In this document: positions 5,839 to 13,041 of the stretch, in pieces
Numbering within the stretch: the stretch's first letter is position 1
Layout: every line of letters begins with the position of its first letter
Source of the DNA: Brevundimonas sp. UBA7664
Lineage (GTDB): Bacteria; Pseudomonadota; Alphaproteobacteria; Caulobacterales; Caulobacteraceae
DNA length: 26,193 nucleotides
Direction of reading: 5' to 3'
Assembly (NCBI RefSeq): GCF_002483305.1
Contig: NZ_DLHQ01000027.1
Span: 1-26,193, forward strand
Notes under the pieces: model-generated
What the model was told of the DNA's origin: nothing
Databases searched by the model: none
What the model saw: the letters and a program-made list of their open reading frames with translations, nothing else
Program-made: the position numbers and the translations under genes

Positions 5839-5960
5839 GCCGGACGGCGGACGCCGGCGGGGCCGATCTGGATGGCGGCGGGCCGTCGCCGGGTGCCGCT
5901 TCTCCCAAATCCGTACAGCGAAAGCAGTGATATCAAGGCATTGACGAAGGCGGTCTTCAC
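5835..5960 (-). CDS. Possible small protein (41 aa), convergent with flagellin 4
   Basis: On the minus strand a GTG at 5960-5958 is preceded by GAGGAGGACGCT, a near-ideal ribosome binding site (GGAGGA 5 bases before the start). The product begins MKTAFVNALISLLSLYGFGRSG (a short hydrophobic or amphipathic segment) and ends in an arginine/alanine/proline tail (RRRPAAIQIGPAGVRRPA). Its TAG stop at 5837-5835 lies over the flagellin 4 stop region. I do not recognise it. The strong ribosome binding site and the otherwise unexplained gap support it, while its short length weakens the call. Confidence 0.4.
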   Translation of the reverse strand: MKTAFVNALISLLSLYGFGRSGTRRRPAAIQIGPAGVRRPA

Positions 5961-6047
5961 AGCGTCCTCCTCATCCGGCGCGCCGTAAACGGGCGCGTCA
6001 GATCATTGTTCCCTGAGTCGCGTTCAAAGTCGCTCCGCAGCCTGACG

Positions 6048-6062
6048 TTAAGGGCCCGTTAC
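6048..6062 (+). promoter_or_regulatory. CtrA box-like site before the FlaEY-like gene
   Basis: TTAAGGGCCCGTTAC matches the full CtrA consensus TTAA-N7-TTAA with one mismatch and lies 36 bases before the GTG start at 6098. It suggests cell-cycle control, as for early flagellar genes of Caulobacter. Confidence 0.5.
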
Positions 6063-6097
6063 GGTTGGCCCTTCACAGTGGCCGGCGGGAGCCGTCT

Positions 6098-8809
6098 GTG
6101 ATCAACAACAGCTATCTACTGGGACTGTATGGCGCGTCGTCGGACACGATGTCCGCGCTCGCGAGCGCCTCTTCGAGCGTGACGACCCGCAAAGCCCAGC
6201 CGACCGCACCCTGGGTCAAGGACGCCACGGCTTCCGAAGCCAGCGCCGTCGTTCGCGCCGCGCTTTCTGGCCGCCGGTTGATCAACGAATCCGCCGCCCA
6301 ACTCGATGTCGCCGGAGCCTCTTCCGACTACCGGAAACTGTTCGCCCTCTATCAGGGGCTCAGTTCCCTTTCAGCCCTGGCGTCCCGTGCCGACGACCGG
6401 GGCGTTGGAACCAGTGAGGCGGCCCTGATCCGCAAGCGGTTTGATGCGGGCCTGACGGAGGTCAGCGACTACCTGCGAACGTCCGAATTCGCCGACTTGC
6501 GCATGATCCAGGGCGTTTCGACCACGACAGCCAAGACGTCCGCGGCCGTGGCCAGGGACGCGACGCGGATCGTCACCGGAGCGGTTCATGAGGGCTCGCT
6601 GACGTCGGCGGCGGACAAGTTCGCGGGCGACGTTGCGTTCGACATCACCATCTCGACCATCAATGGAGACAAGCTCGTCTCGATCGATCTGGCCGATATG
6701 GGAGCGGAGACCCGCACGCTCGACAACGTCATCGCCCATATCAATGGCAAGCTGGAGGCTGCGGAGGTCGCAACCCGGTTCAGCCGGGAAAATGTCACCG
6801 GCGAACCCCGCACCATCAAGGTCGGGACAAAGACCGTCACGCTGCCGGCGAGGGCGGATCAGTGGGCGCTGGTGATCCAGGGCACAAACGTGGAGACGGT
6901 GCGGTTCGATGCGGCGGCGAAATCGGACGCCGTCTATGTCGTCCAGGCGGCGGGCGCCGACGGCCGTGCCGAGCTGTTGAAATTCCAGAGCGACGGAGGG
7001 TCCGCGCCGGAGCCCACGCAACCCGGCGGACAAACCGGCTGGGTGGCCGGGCGCGCCGCCCAGACGGCCCTGCCCAAGGGGGTTGAAGCCGTTCGGGCCA
7101 GTGCGGTCGCGGCGGACGGCTCGCTGTGGATGGTCGCCGACATTGAGGCCGCGCCCGGAGAGCAGCCGATCAAGGGCGAGCGCGACGTCGCCCTGATGAA
7201 GTTCGACACATCCGGCCGCCTTGTGGCGACCCGGATGCTCGGCGCCGCGGATCAGGCCAGCGGCTACGCCATAGCGATCGCCGCGGACGGGCGCGTCGCC
7301 GTGGCCGGTTCGGTGACGGGCGCCCTCGAGCCGGGCGCGAAGGTGACTGACCCCGCGTTGTCGGACAGCTTCGTCACCGTCTTCGACGGAGCCGGCGAGG
7401 CGTTGTGGACGCAGCGGCGCGGCGCCCGGGCGGCGGACGAGGCCACGAGCGTCGCCTTCGGCGCCGACGGTGTGGTCTATGTCGCCGGCCGTTCGAAATC
7501 GTCCATGCCGGCCGCCACCGCCCTTGGCGGCTGGGACGGCTACCTCCAGGGATTTACGGCGACCCAGACCCACAGTCTGGCGCCGTTCACGGCGGCCGCG
7601 ACCTCGATCAACCAGTTCGGAACGGCCGGCGACGACAGCGTCAAGGCGATGACGGTCGAGGGTTCGTCGATCTACACCGCCGGGGTCGAGGACGGTCGCG
7701 TGGTGGTGCGCCACTACACGCCGGGCGACGGCGGGGTTCCGGCGCTCGCGGCGACGCGGGATCTGGGGGCCGCCAACGGCGATGTGACCGGGATCGCCGT
7801 TTCGGGCGGCCGGGTGATTCTGAGCGGAACGACGCGCAATCCGACGCTGGACATCAGTGCGGTGAATACCGCCCATTCGGGCGGCGCCGATGCCTGGGTC
7901 GCCGCCCTGGAAGCAGACCTGTCGGTCAGCGCGGCCGACCGGCTGACCTATGTCGGGGGCGTCGGCGACGACAGCGTCGCGGACGTCAAGGTGCACGACG
8001 GCAAGGTCTGGCTCACAGGCCTCGCCGATCGGCCGACGGACGCGGGGGAGGAGGATCCGAGGGAGGGTTATCTCACCCGGCTCGATCCGCTGACCGGGGT
8101 GATCGAGTGGACCCGGACTTGGCCCGGGGCCGGGCAGCAGGCGTCGCCCATGAGCCTCGCCGTCGCCAGCGGGGGCGCCAGCGTGTTGGATCGCCTCGGC
8201 CTGCCCCAAGGTCTGGTTTCAACCGGCGACTCCAAGAATCTGACGGACGTGACGGCCCTGCGGCCGGGCGACCGGTTTTACGTGTCGCCCGCTGACGGAA
8301 GTCGGGCCAGAGCCGTGACCATCGACGCGAGGGACACGCTCCAGACGCTCGCCCGAAAGATCGAACAGGCGTCCTTCGGCCAGTTGACCGTCACAGTCGT
8401 GGTGGATCCGCTGAAGCCCGGTGAGACCGCGCTTCTGTCCGGGGGTCGTTTGCAGCGTCTGTCGATCACGCCCCGGTCCGGACGTGAGGGAGCGGTGCTG
8501 TCCAGCGGCGAGTCCGGTCGCGACGCCCTGGCGGGGCTTGGCCTGTCCCCGGGGATTGTCGCACCGAAGGCCGGCGCCGACGATCTCAAGGTCTTTGCGC
8601 TGAATCTGCCTTCGACCCTGTCGGTCGCCGGAACCGACGCGATCAAGTCGACGACCGATGTGCTGACGGCCGCCATGAAGGCCATCCGCGACGCTTACCG
8701 CGCCCTGTCGCCGGCGGCCAGGACGCCGGTCATCACCGGCACGGCCCCCGCCTACCTGACGGCGCAGCTGGCCAACTACCAGGCCGCGCTCGCCCGCCTC
8801 GGCGGATAG
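6098..8809 (+). CDS. flaEY: FlaEY-like flagellar protein (903 aa)
   Basis: This large protein follows the flagellin cluster, the place occupied by flaEY in Caulobacter, where mutants affect flagellin production and filament assembly. The N-terminal 170 residues (INNSYLLGLYGASS onward) are helical. A mixed domain covers about 170-310. Residues about 330-690 hold repeated beta-propeller-like units, each with a DGRVAVAGSV or DGVVYVAGRS type strand and a GDDSV or DEATS linker, resembling SBBP repeats. The C-terminus (about 700-890) includes DTLQTLARKIEQAS and DALAGLGLSPGI, motifs seen in flagellin and hook-associated outer domains. The GTG at 6098 is preferred because GGGAG lies 7 bases upstream; a TTG at 6065 would add 11 residues. 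The name rests on synteny and size, so it is tentative. Confidence 0.6.
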   Translation: MINNSYLLGLYGASSDTMSALASASSSVTTRKAQPTAPWVKDATASEASAVVRAALSGRRLINESAAQLDVAGASSDYRKLFALYQGLSSLSALASRADDRGVGTSEAALIRKRFDAGLTEVSDYLRTSEFADLRMIQGVSTTTAKTSAAVARDATRIVTGAVHEGSLTSAADKFAGDVAFDITISTINGDKLVSIDLADMGAETRTLDNVIAHINGKLEAAEVATRFSRENVTGEPRTIKVGTKTVTLPARADQWALVIQGTNVETVRFDAAAKSDAVYVVQAAGADGRAELLKFQSDGGSAPEPTQPGGQTGWVAGRAAQTALPKGVEAVRASAVAADGSLWMVADIEAAPGEQPIKGERDVALMKFDTSGRLVATRMLGAADQASGYAIAIAADGRVAVAGSVTGALEPGAKVTDPALSDSFVTVFDGAGEALWTQRRGARAADEATSVAFGADGVVYVAGRSKSSMPAATALGGWDGYLQGFTATQTHSLAPFTAAATSINQFGTAGDDSVKAMTVEGSSIYTAGVEDGRVVVRHYTPGDGGVPALAATRDLGAANGDVTGIAVSGGRVILSGTTRNPTLDISAVNTAHSGGADAWVAALEADLSVSAADRLTYVGGVGDDSVADVKVHDGKVWLTGLADRPTDAGEEDPREGYLTRLDPLTGVIEWTRTWPGAGQQASPMSLAVASGGASVLDRLGLPQGLVSTGDSKNLTDVTALRPGDRFYVSPADGSRARAVTIDARDTLQTLARKIEQASFGQLTVTVVVDPLKPGETALLSGGRLQRLSITPRSGREGAVLSSGESGRDALAGLGLSPGIVAPKAGADDLKVFALNLPSTLSVAGTDAIKSTTDVLTAAMKAIRDAYRALSPAARTPVITGTAPAYLTAQLANYQAALARLGG

Positions 8810-8828
8810 GTTCCACAGACGAAGATCG

Positions 8829-8857
8829 TTGACGTCGAAGCCCCGGGCAGGGTTATT
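8829..8857 (+). promoter_or_regulatory. Promoter-like element before the membrane-protein/lipoprotein pair
   Basis: TTGACG (8829-8834), a 17-base spacer and GTTATT (8852-8857) resemble a housekeeping -35/-10 promoter, 26 bases before the ATG at 8884. Confidence 0.4.
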
Positions 8858-8883
8858 GGAGCCTTCTTCCGCGCGAGCCCTTC

Positions 8884-9552
8884 ATGCCCCAGGACAATCG
8901 TCTTCTCATCGCCATCGGCGCCGGCCTCGCGGTCGTCGCGGCCGTGGTGATCGCCCTGGTCGTCAGCGGCGGCCGTGACCGGGATCCGGCTCCGCCGCCG
9001 GCGGCGCAAGGGGGGCTGACCGTCGATGTCGCCGATGCGCCCGAACTGAACACCACGCGCGAGCTGCGCTGTTTCGTCGATGGCCAGTTCATCGGCATGG
9101 CGACGCTGACCGACTGCGCGCGGCGCAACGGGCTGGCCACCGACGCCCTAGATGTCGGCATTGACGAGACCGGCGCCCTGGCCGCGGCGCCGACCGCCGC
9201 CTTCGCCCCGCCGCCCAGCGCGCCCCCCGTCGAGCTGACCGAGGCGGAGTTGCCGCCGCTGGTCGACCAGCAGCCGGTCGAGCCCTCGGCCCCGCCCGCC
9301 GCCGCCGGCGCCGCCTGCCTGCGCCACACCGGATCGGACTGGCGGTCCCTGTCGTCGAACATGGGCCTGAACGCCTGCGTTCAGGCCCTGTATTCCGGCA
9401 CCTGCGTGCGGCCGGGCGAGGCCTTGTATGGCCGCTGGGGCGACCTGACCCTCAGGCTCGTGCCCCGCCGGGTGGAGCAATCATCGGACAACAGCCGATT
9501 CCGCACCCTCGCCGAGCAGGATCGCAGTTGCCGCTTCCCGGGGCTACGCTGA
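8884..9552 (+). CDS. Membrane-anchored protein of unknown function (222 aa)
   Basis: The product has one N-terminal membrane segment (about residues 8-27, LLIAIGAGLAVVAAVVIALVV), then a proline/alanine-rich region with acidic patches (about 30-140), and a C-terminal domain with six cysteines spread between residues about 60 and 218 (RCFVDG, TDCARR, ACLRHTG, NACVQ, GTCVRPGE, SCRFPG). The sequence GEALYGRWGDLTLRLVPRRVE suggests a small beta domain in the periplasm. I do not recognise a family. Its TGA shares a base with the start of the next gene (TGATG), so the two are probably co-translated. The cysteines could form disulphides if the C-terminal part is periplasmic. Confidence 0.8.
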   Translation: MPQDNRLLIAIGAGLAVVAAVVIALVVSGGRDRDPAPPPAAQGGLTVDVADAPELNTTRELRCFVDGQFIGMATLTDCARRNGLATDALDVGIDETGALAAAPTAAFAPPPSAPPVELTEAELPPLVDQQPVEPSAPPAAAGAACLRHTGSDWRSLSSNMGLNACVQALYSGTCVRPGEALYGRWGDLTLRLVPRRVEQSSDNSRFRTLAEQDRSCRFPGLR

Positions 9553-10001
9553 TGAGGTTCACGGTCATTGCGGTTCTGGGCGCCGGCGCGCTGGCGCTCG
9601 CGGCCTGCGAGAAATCCATCGAGGCTCCGTTCGACCAGGGCGTCTGCTATGCGGTCGAGGTCGGCGCCGAGGGCGAGGCTCCGCGCTTCAACAAGGTCGC
9701 GGACAACCAGCCGCAGATCGAGTTCTGCGCCGCGCGGCTGGAAGAGGTGCGGCTGCGGTTCCTGCGCCTGGGCGGCAACCGTCAGGAGATCATCGGCTCC
9801 TACCAGGGCCAGTTCATCTTCATCGACCGCGGGGGCGTGTGGCTTTCGAAGAGCCTGACCGGCGGACGGTTCAACGCCATGGCCCGAACCGGCGACGGTC
9901 GTCTGGCCATGCCGGGGGCGATCCAGCGGGCCATCGACGGCACCCCGATCGCCGTATCATCCAACCCCGAGCCGGATCCGACGGCGCCTCCGGCGCCCTA
10001 G
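9552..10001 (+). CDS. Small lipoprotein of unknown function (149 aa)
   Basis: The N-terminus MRFTVIAVLGAGALALAAC is a clear lipoprotein signal with cysteine 19. The mature part contains CYAVEVGAEGEAPRFNKVADNQPQIEFCAARLEEVRLRFLRLGG and EIIGSYQGQFIFIDRGGVWLSKSLTGGRFNAM, ending in a proline tail. I know similar proteins only as conserved hypothetical lipoproteins. The ATG at 9552 is chosen because it overlaps the upstream stop and starts the signal peptide. The product is probably anchored in the outer membrane, working with the membrane protein encoded upstream, but no function can be stated. Confidence 0.8.
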   Translation: MRFTVIAVLGAGALALAACEKSIEAPFDQGVCYAVEVGAEGEAPRFNKVADNQPQIEFCAARLEEVRLRFLRLGGNRQEIIGSYQGQFIFIDRGGVWLSKSLTGGRFNAMARTGDGRLAMPGAIQRAIDGTPIAVSSNPEPDPTAPPAP

Positions 10002-10009
10002 ACGGATTA

Positions 10010-10024
10010 GAACAAACGTGGAAC
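10010..10024 (+). promoter_or_regulatory. LexA (SOS) box upstream of ssb
   Basis: GAACAAACGTGGAAC is an exact GAAC-N7-GAAC direct repeat, the SOS box form used by LexA in alphaproteobacteria (also written GTTC-N7-GTTC). It lies 131 bases before ssb, 9 bases after the preceding stop. Confidence 0.75.
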
Positions 10025-10154
10025 AACGCGTTCCTGTGGATGGCGGCGACAAACCGGACCCGCAGGGGCCGAAAGCGCGCTAGGCCCGGACAACAGGCAA
10101 TCGGCTCCGAACAGCGCGAAGCGCGACGGGCCAGAACGAAGAAGGAGCTCGGCG

Positions 10155-10634
10155 ATGGCGGGCAGCGTCAACAAGGTCATTCTGGTCGGCAACCTGGGCA
10201 AGGACCCGGAGATCCGCACCCTCAACTCGGGCGAACGGGTGGCCAACCTGTCCCTCGCCACGTCGGAACAGTGGCGCGACAAGGCCACCGGCGAGCGCAA
10301 GGAAAAGACCGAGTGGCACCGGGTGGTCATCTTCAACGAGAACATCGTCAAGGTGGCCGAGAACTATCTGAAGAAGGGCTCGACCGTTTACATCGAGGGC
10401 TCGCTGCAGACCCGGAAATACGAGCAGGCCGGCGTTGAGAAATACACCACCGAGATCGTGCTGCAGAAATTCCGCGGCGAGCTGACCATGCTGGGCGGGC
10501 GCAGTGACAGCGCCGGCGGCGGGGCCCCGCGCGGGGGCGACGACGACTATTCCTCGGGCTTCTCGACCGGCGGGGCCAACAAGCCCAGCGGCCCCAAGGA
10601 AAGCTACGACCTGAACGACGACATTCCGTTCTAG
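10155..10634 (+). CDS. ssb: Single-stranded DNA-binding protein SSB (159 aa)
   Basis: This is the essential ssDNA-coating protein of replication, recombination and repair. The OB-fold occupies about residues 1-110, with the typical start SVNKVILVGNLGKDPEIR and the core TEWHRVVIFNE and YIEGSLQTRKY. A glycine/serine-rich linker (about 115-148) follows, and the acidic tip ends DLNDDIPF, which docks partner proteins. AAGGAG lies 6 bases before the ATG. Length is normal for the family. A LexA box upstream indicates DNA-damage induction. The gene is a single unit, followed by inverted repeats at 10669-10717. Confidence 0.98.
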   Translation: MAGSVNKVILVGNLGKDPEIRTLNSGERVANLSLATSEQWRDKATGERKEKTEWHRVVIFNENIVKVAENYLKKGSTVYIEGSLQTRKYEQAGVEKYTTEIVLQKFRGELTMLGGRSDSAGGGAPRGGDDDYSSGFSTGGANKPSGPKESYDLNDDIPF

Positions 10635-10668
10635 GCGGATCGGTCGGCCACATTCCGAAATGCAAAGT

Positions 10669-10717
10669 GTCGCCGCGCGCGCTCGCGCGCGGCGACCACC
10701 CGGGCTAAGCCGGGTGG
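10669..10717 (+). repeat. Two consecutive GC-rich hairpins between ssb and the EamA transporter gene
   Basis: The first is a perfect 13-bp inverted repeat (GTCGCCGCGCGCG, loop CT, CGCGCGCGGCGAC, 10669-10696). The second (CCACCCGG, loop GCTAAG, CCGGGTGG, 10696-10717) ends one base before the GTG start at 10718. Neither has a T run. They may end ssb transcription with Rho or mask the start region of the next gene. Confidence 0.6.
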
Positions 10718-11623
10718 GTGACCACTCCCGACAAGCCGCACAGCCCGCTCTCTCCGGTCGAGATCCTCGCCATCATCGCCATTGTGGTGATCTGGGGCGT
10801 CAATAACGCCGCCGCGAAACAGGCCACGGAAACCCTCCCGCCGCTGCTGACCGGCGCCCTGCGATTCGCCATCGCCGCGGCCTGTCTGATTCCGTTCGTG
10901 CGGCCGCCGTTTCCCAATTGGAAAAGCCTGCTGATCATCGTCGGCCTCGGCGGCCCGATCCACTATGGCCTGATCTATCTCGCCTTCTGGCTGGCCCAGG
11001 ACGTCAGCCCGGTCTCCGTGGCGGCGCAGCTGTGGGTGCCGTTCACGGCCCTGTTCGCCTTCCTGCTGCTCGGCGAGCGACTGTCGCGTTTCGCCCTGGC
11101 GGGCATGGGCGTGGCCTTCCTCGGCGTGGTCTGGATGACGATGGACGCCCACGCCCTCGCCGACTGGAAGGCCATCTTGGTCGGCATCGGGGCGGCCGCG
11201 GCCTGGGGCCTGACCACGGTGATCGCACGGCGGACGACCTCGATCCCGCCGCTGAAGATGCAGGGGCTGCTGTCGTTGGTCGCCCTGCCGACGCTGGCCT
11301 TCGCCTCGGCGGTCTTCGAGCGGGGACAGTGGGAGGCGGTCCAACGCGCCGACGCCCTGGTCTGGGCCTGCGTGGTCTGGGCCGGTCTGGTGTCGTCGGT
11401 GCTGGCGACGACCCTGGTGTTCTGGCTGGTTCAGAAGCGCGAGGCGGGGCGGGTAACGCCCTATCTGCTGGCTACGCCGGTGGTCTCCATCCTGATAGGC
11501 TGGGGGCTGATGGACGACGTGCTCACGCCGCAGATTCTGGTCGGGGCGGCCCTGACCATGGGCGGGGTCGCCATCGTGGCCTTGGCCGAGCGAGGCCTGA
11601 GAGCCGGCGCGGCCAAGGCCTGA
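10718..11623 (+). CDS. EamA/DMT-family transporter (301 aa)
   Basis: The protein has about ten hydrophobic segments in two homologous halves, the EamA repeat layout of drug/metabolite transporters. The first repeat starts ILAIIAIVVIWGVNNAAAKQA and ends with the LLLGERLS motif; the second starts AILVGIGAAAAWGLTTVIARR and ends TMGGVAIVAL. It probably exports or imports a small metabolite across the inner membrane; the substrate cannot be read from sequence. The start is a GTG right after a hairpin and without a good ribosome binding site, so translation may be weak or the start misplaced, but no better in-frame start exists upstream of the first membrane segment. Confidence 0.9.
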   Translation: MTTPDKPHSPLSPVEILAIIAIVVIWGVNNAAAKQATETLPPLLTGALRFAIAAACLIPFVRPPFPNWKSLLIIVGLGGPIHYGLIYLAFWLAQDVSPVSVAAQLWVPFTALFAFLLLGERLSRFALAGMGVAFLGVVWMTMDAHALADWKAILVGIGAAAAWGLTTVIARRTTSIPPLKMQGLLSLVALPTLAFASAVFERGQWEAVQRADALVWACVVWAGLVSSVLATTLVFWLVQKREAGRVTPYLLATPVVSILIGWGLMDDVLTPQILVGAALTMGGVAIVALAERGLRAGAAKA

Positions 11624-11633
11624 TCCGGACATG

Positions 11634-11663
11634 AAAAGGCCCGGACGCTTTCGCGGCCGGGCC
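11634..11663 (-). terminator. Terminator of the lspA-bamF operon (minus strand)
   Basis: GGCCCGG and CCGGGCC (11638-11644, 11657-11663) form a stem with a 12-base loop. On the minus strand it is followed by TTTT (11637-11634). It lies between two convergent units. Confidence 0.7.
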
Positions 11664-11686
11664 CTCGCAACAGATCGATCCCGGAC

Positions 11687-12250
11687 CTAGAGGCCGGGGA
11701 GTTTGAAGCCGGTGTCGCGGCGCGGCGCGATGGTGATGCCAGTGCGACCGCCGGTCAGGGCCTGGACGCGGGCGTGTTCGCTCGCGGCATCGACGCTGAC
11801 GGCGCCGTCGGCGGTCTGGATCGAGGTCGGGGCCTGGGTCGCGGCGTCGTCGCGGCGCCAGAACATGATGCGGTTGGCCCAGCTCTCTTCCTTGTGCGCC
11901 AGGTCGCCGAACTCGTCGTCCACCACATAGCGGGCAAGGGGGTCGGCGCGGTCGCCGCCGGCCTGGGCGACCAGCTGCTGCTCGCCGGGCGAACGGGTCA
12001 CGGCCTGGCGCTGGCCGAGGAGAATCTGGCGGGCGGCGGATTCGGGGGCCAGCTCCTGCGGGCGCGGCTGGCCCGGCGCCGGCGGGCGCAGGCCATACTC
12101 CGGCGGCACGGTCAGCGGGGCGGTGGACACCGTCAGGAATTCGTCGGGCGTGATCTTGGACAGGCCGATGCCCTGCTGGACGCTCGAACAGGCGCCGAGC
12201 GCGAGCATCGAGGTGGTGAGGGTCAGGACGGCGGCGGTACGGAGACGCAT
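11687..12250 (-). CDS. bamF: BamF-like lipoprotein, DUF3035 family (187 aa)
   Basis: The signal MRLRTAAVLTLTTSMLALGAC puts the lipidated cysteine at residue 21. The mature protein has the DUF3035 signature: LSKITPDEFLTVSTAPLTVPPEYGLRPP (about residues 30-58) and, later, DEFG...EESWANRIMFWRR (about 118-140). In Caulobacter, proteins of this family are BamF, an alphaproteobacterial lipoprotein subunit of the outer-membrane beta-barrel assembly machine. The ATG at 12250 is chosen because it starts the lipoprotein signal; a longer frame to 12340 has no signal at its start. The gene lies 64 bases after lspA, whose enzyme processes such lipoproteins, and ends in a terminator at 11663. Confidence 0.85.
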   Translation of the reverse strand: MRLRTAAVLTLTTSMLALGACSSVQQGIGLSKITPDEFLTVSTAPLTVPPEYGLRPPAPGQPRPQELAPESAARQILLGQRQAVTRSPGEQQLVAQAGGDRADPLARYVVDDEFGDLAHKEESWANRIMFWRRDDAATQAPTSIQTADGAVSVDAASEHARVQALTGGRTGITIAPRRDTGFKLPGL

Positions 12251-12314
12251 GTTTGATATCTCGGTGCGGGGCGCTGGAACGGGCGCGCGCGTAAACCCTA
12301 CAGGAAGCGGCTGA

Positions 12315-12869
12315 TTACGACTTTTCGGCGGCGAGGCCAACCTTGGCTTCCTGCTCCGCTCGCACGCTGTCGAGGATCAGCAGGATGACGCCGACGCAGA
12401 TGGCGCTGTCGGCGACGTTGAAGATCCACGGGAAGTTGATCTTCAGGTTGGCGAGGAAGCCCGGGAGGAAACCCGGCAGGTAGAAATGGGGGCCGGAGAT
12501 GTCGAGGAAATCGACGACATAGCCGAAGCGGATGCGGTCGATCACATTGCCGAGCGCGCCGCCCATGACCAGGCCGATCGCGGAGATCAGCAGACGACGG
12601 TCCGCCCTTAGCGCCCACCAGCCCAGGATGCCGGCGACGGCGACCTGGAAGGCGGTGAGCATCCACCGCGCCGAGCCATCGCCGAACAGGCCGAAGCTGA
12701 CGCCCCGGTTCTCGACCCAGGTCAGGTTGAACAGCGGCGGCCAGACCGGAATGTGCCCCAGCTCGCGCAGGTCTAGGCCGCCCATCATCCAGGCCTTGGT
12801 CAGCTGGTCGATGACGATGACGACGAGGGCGAAGCCGTAGGCGGCGTAGGCGATGCGGGGGATTTTCAT
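12315..12869 (-). CDS. lspA: Lipoprotein signal peptidase II (184 aa)
   Basis: This inner-membrane aspartyl protease cleaves the signal peptide of prolipoproteins in front of the lipidated cysteine. Four membrane segments are visible (about residues 9-27, 68-86, 94-112, 152-168). Conserved motifs are DQLTK (21-25), NLTWVENRGVSFGL (48-61), GGALGNVIDR (103-112), VVDF and FNVADSAI. The catalytic aspartates should be D120 and D154. About 16 more residues lie between them (HFYLPGFLPGF and neighbours) than in the E. coli enzyme. The gene is co-directional with bamF 64 bases downstream. The ileS gene often found upstream is absent; an antiporter gene diverges instead. Confidence 0.96.
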   Translation of the reverse strand: MKIPRIAYAAYGFALVVIVIDQLTKAWMMGGLDLRELGHIPVWPPLFNLTWVENRGVSFGLFGDGSARWMLTAFQVAVAGILGWWALRADRRLLISAIGLVMGGALGNVIDRIRFGYVVDFLDISGPHFYLPGFLPGFLANLKINFPWIFNVADSAICVGVILLILDSVRAEQEAKVGLAAEKS

Positions 12870-13041
12870 TCGGGTCGCTGAAATGTGAAGGGGGTCCGGT
12901 TAGCAGCCCCCGCCGCGCGCGCGAAGGGGCAATCGTGTCACGGGGCCGCGGCGGCGCATGCTTGCTTGCCCGGACCCGGTCCAGGCCCCATCTAGGATCA
13001 CTTCCGACGCCAACTCCCCCGCCCACATCCGAGGAGCGCCG

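Noticed and set aside
6371..8209. 612-codon minus-strand open frame inside the FlaEY-like gene
   Set aside because: Shadow of a real gene; composition is atypical (R/G/D/H) and no ribosome binding site or motif is present.
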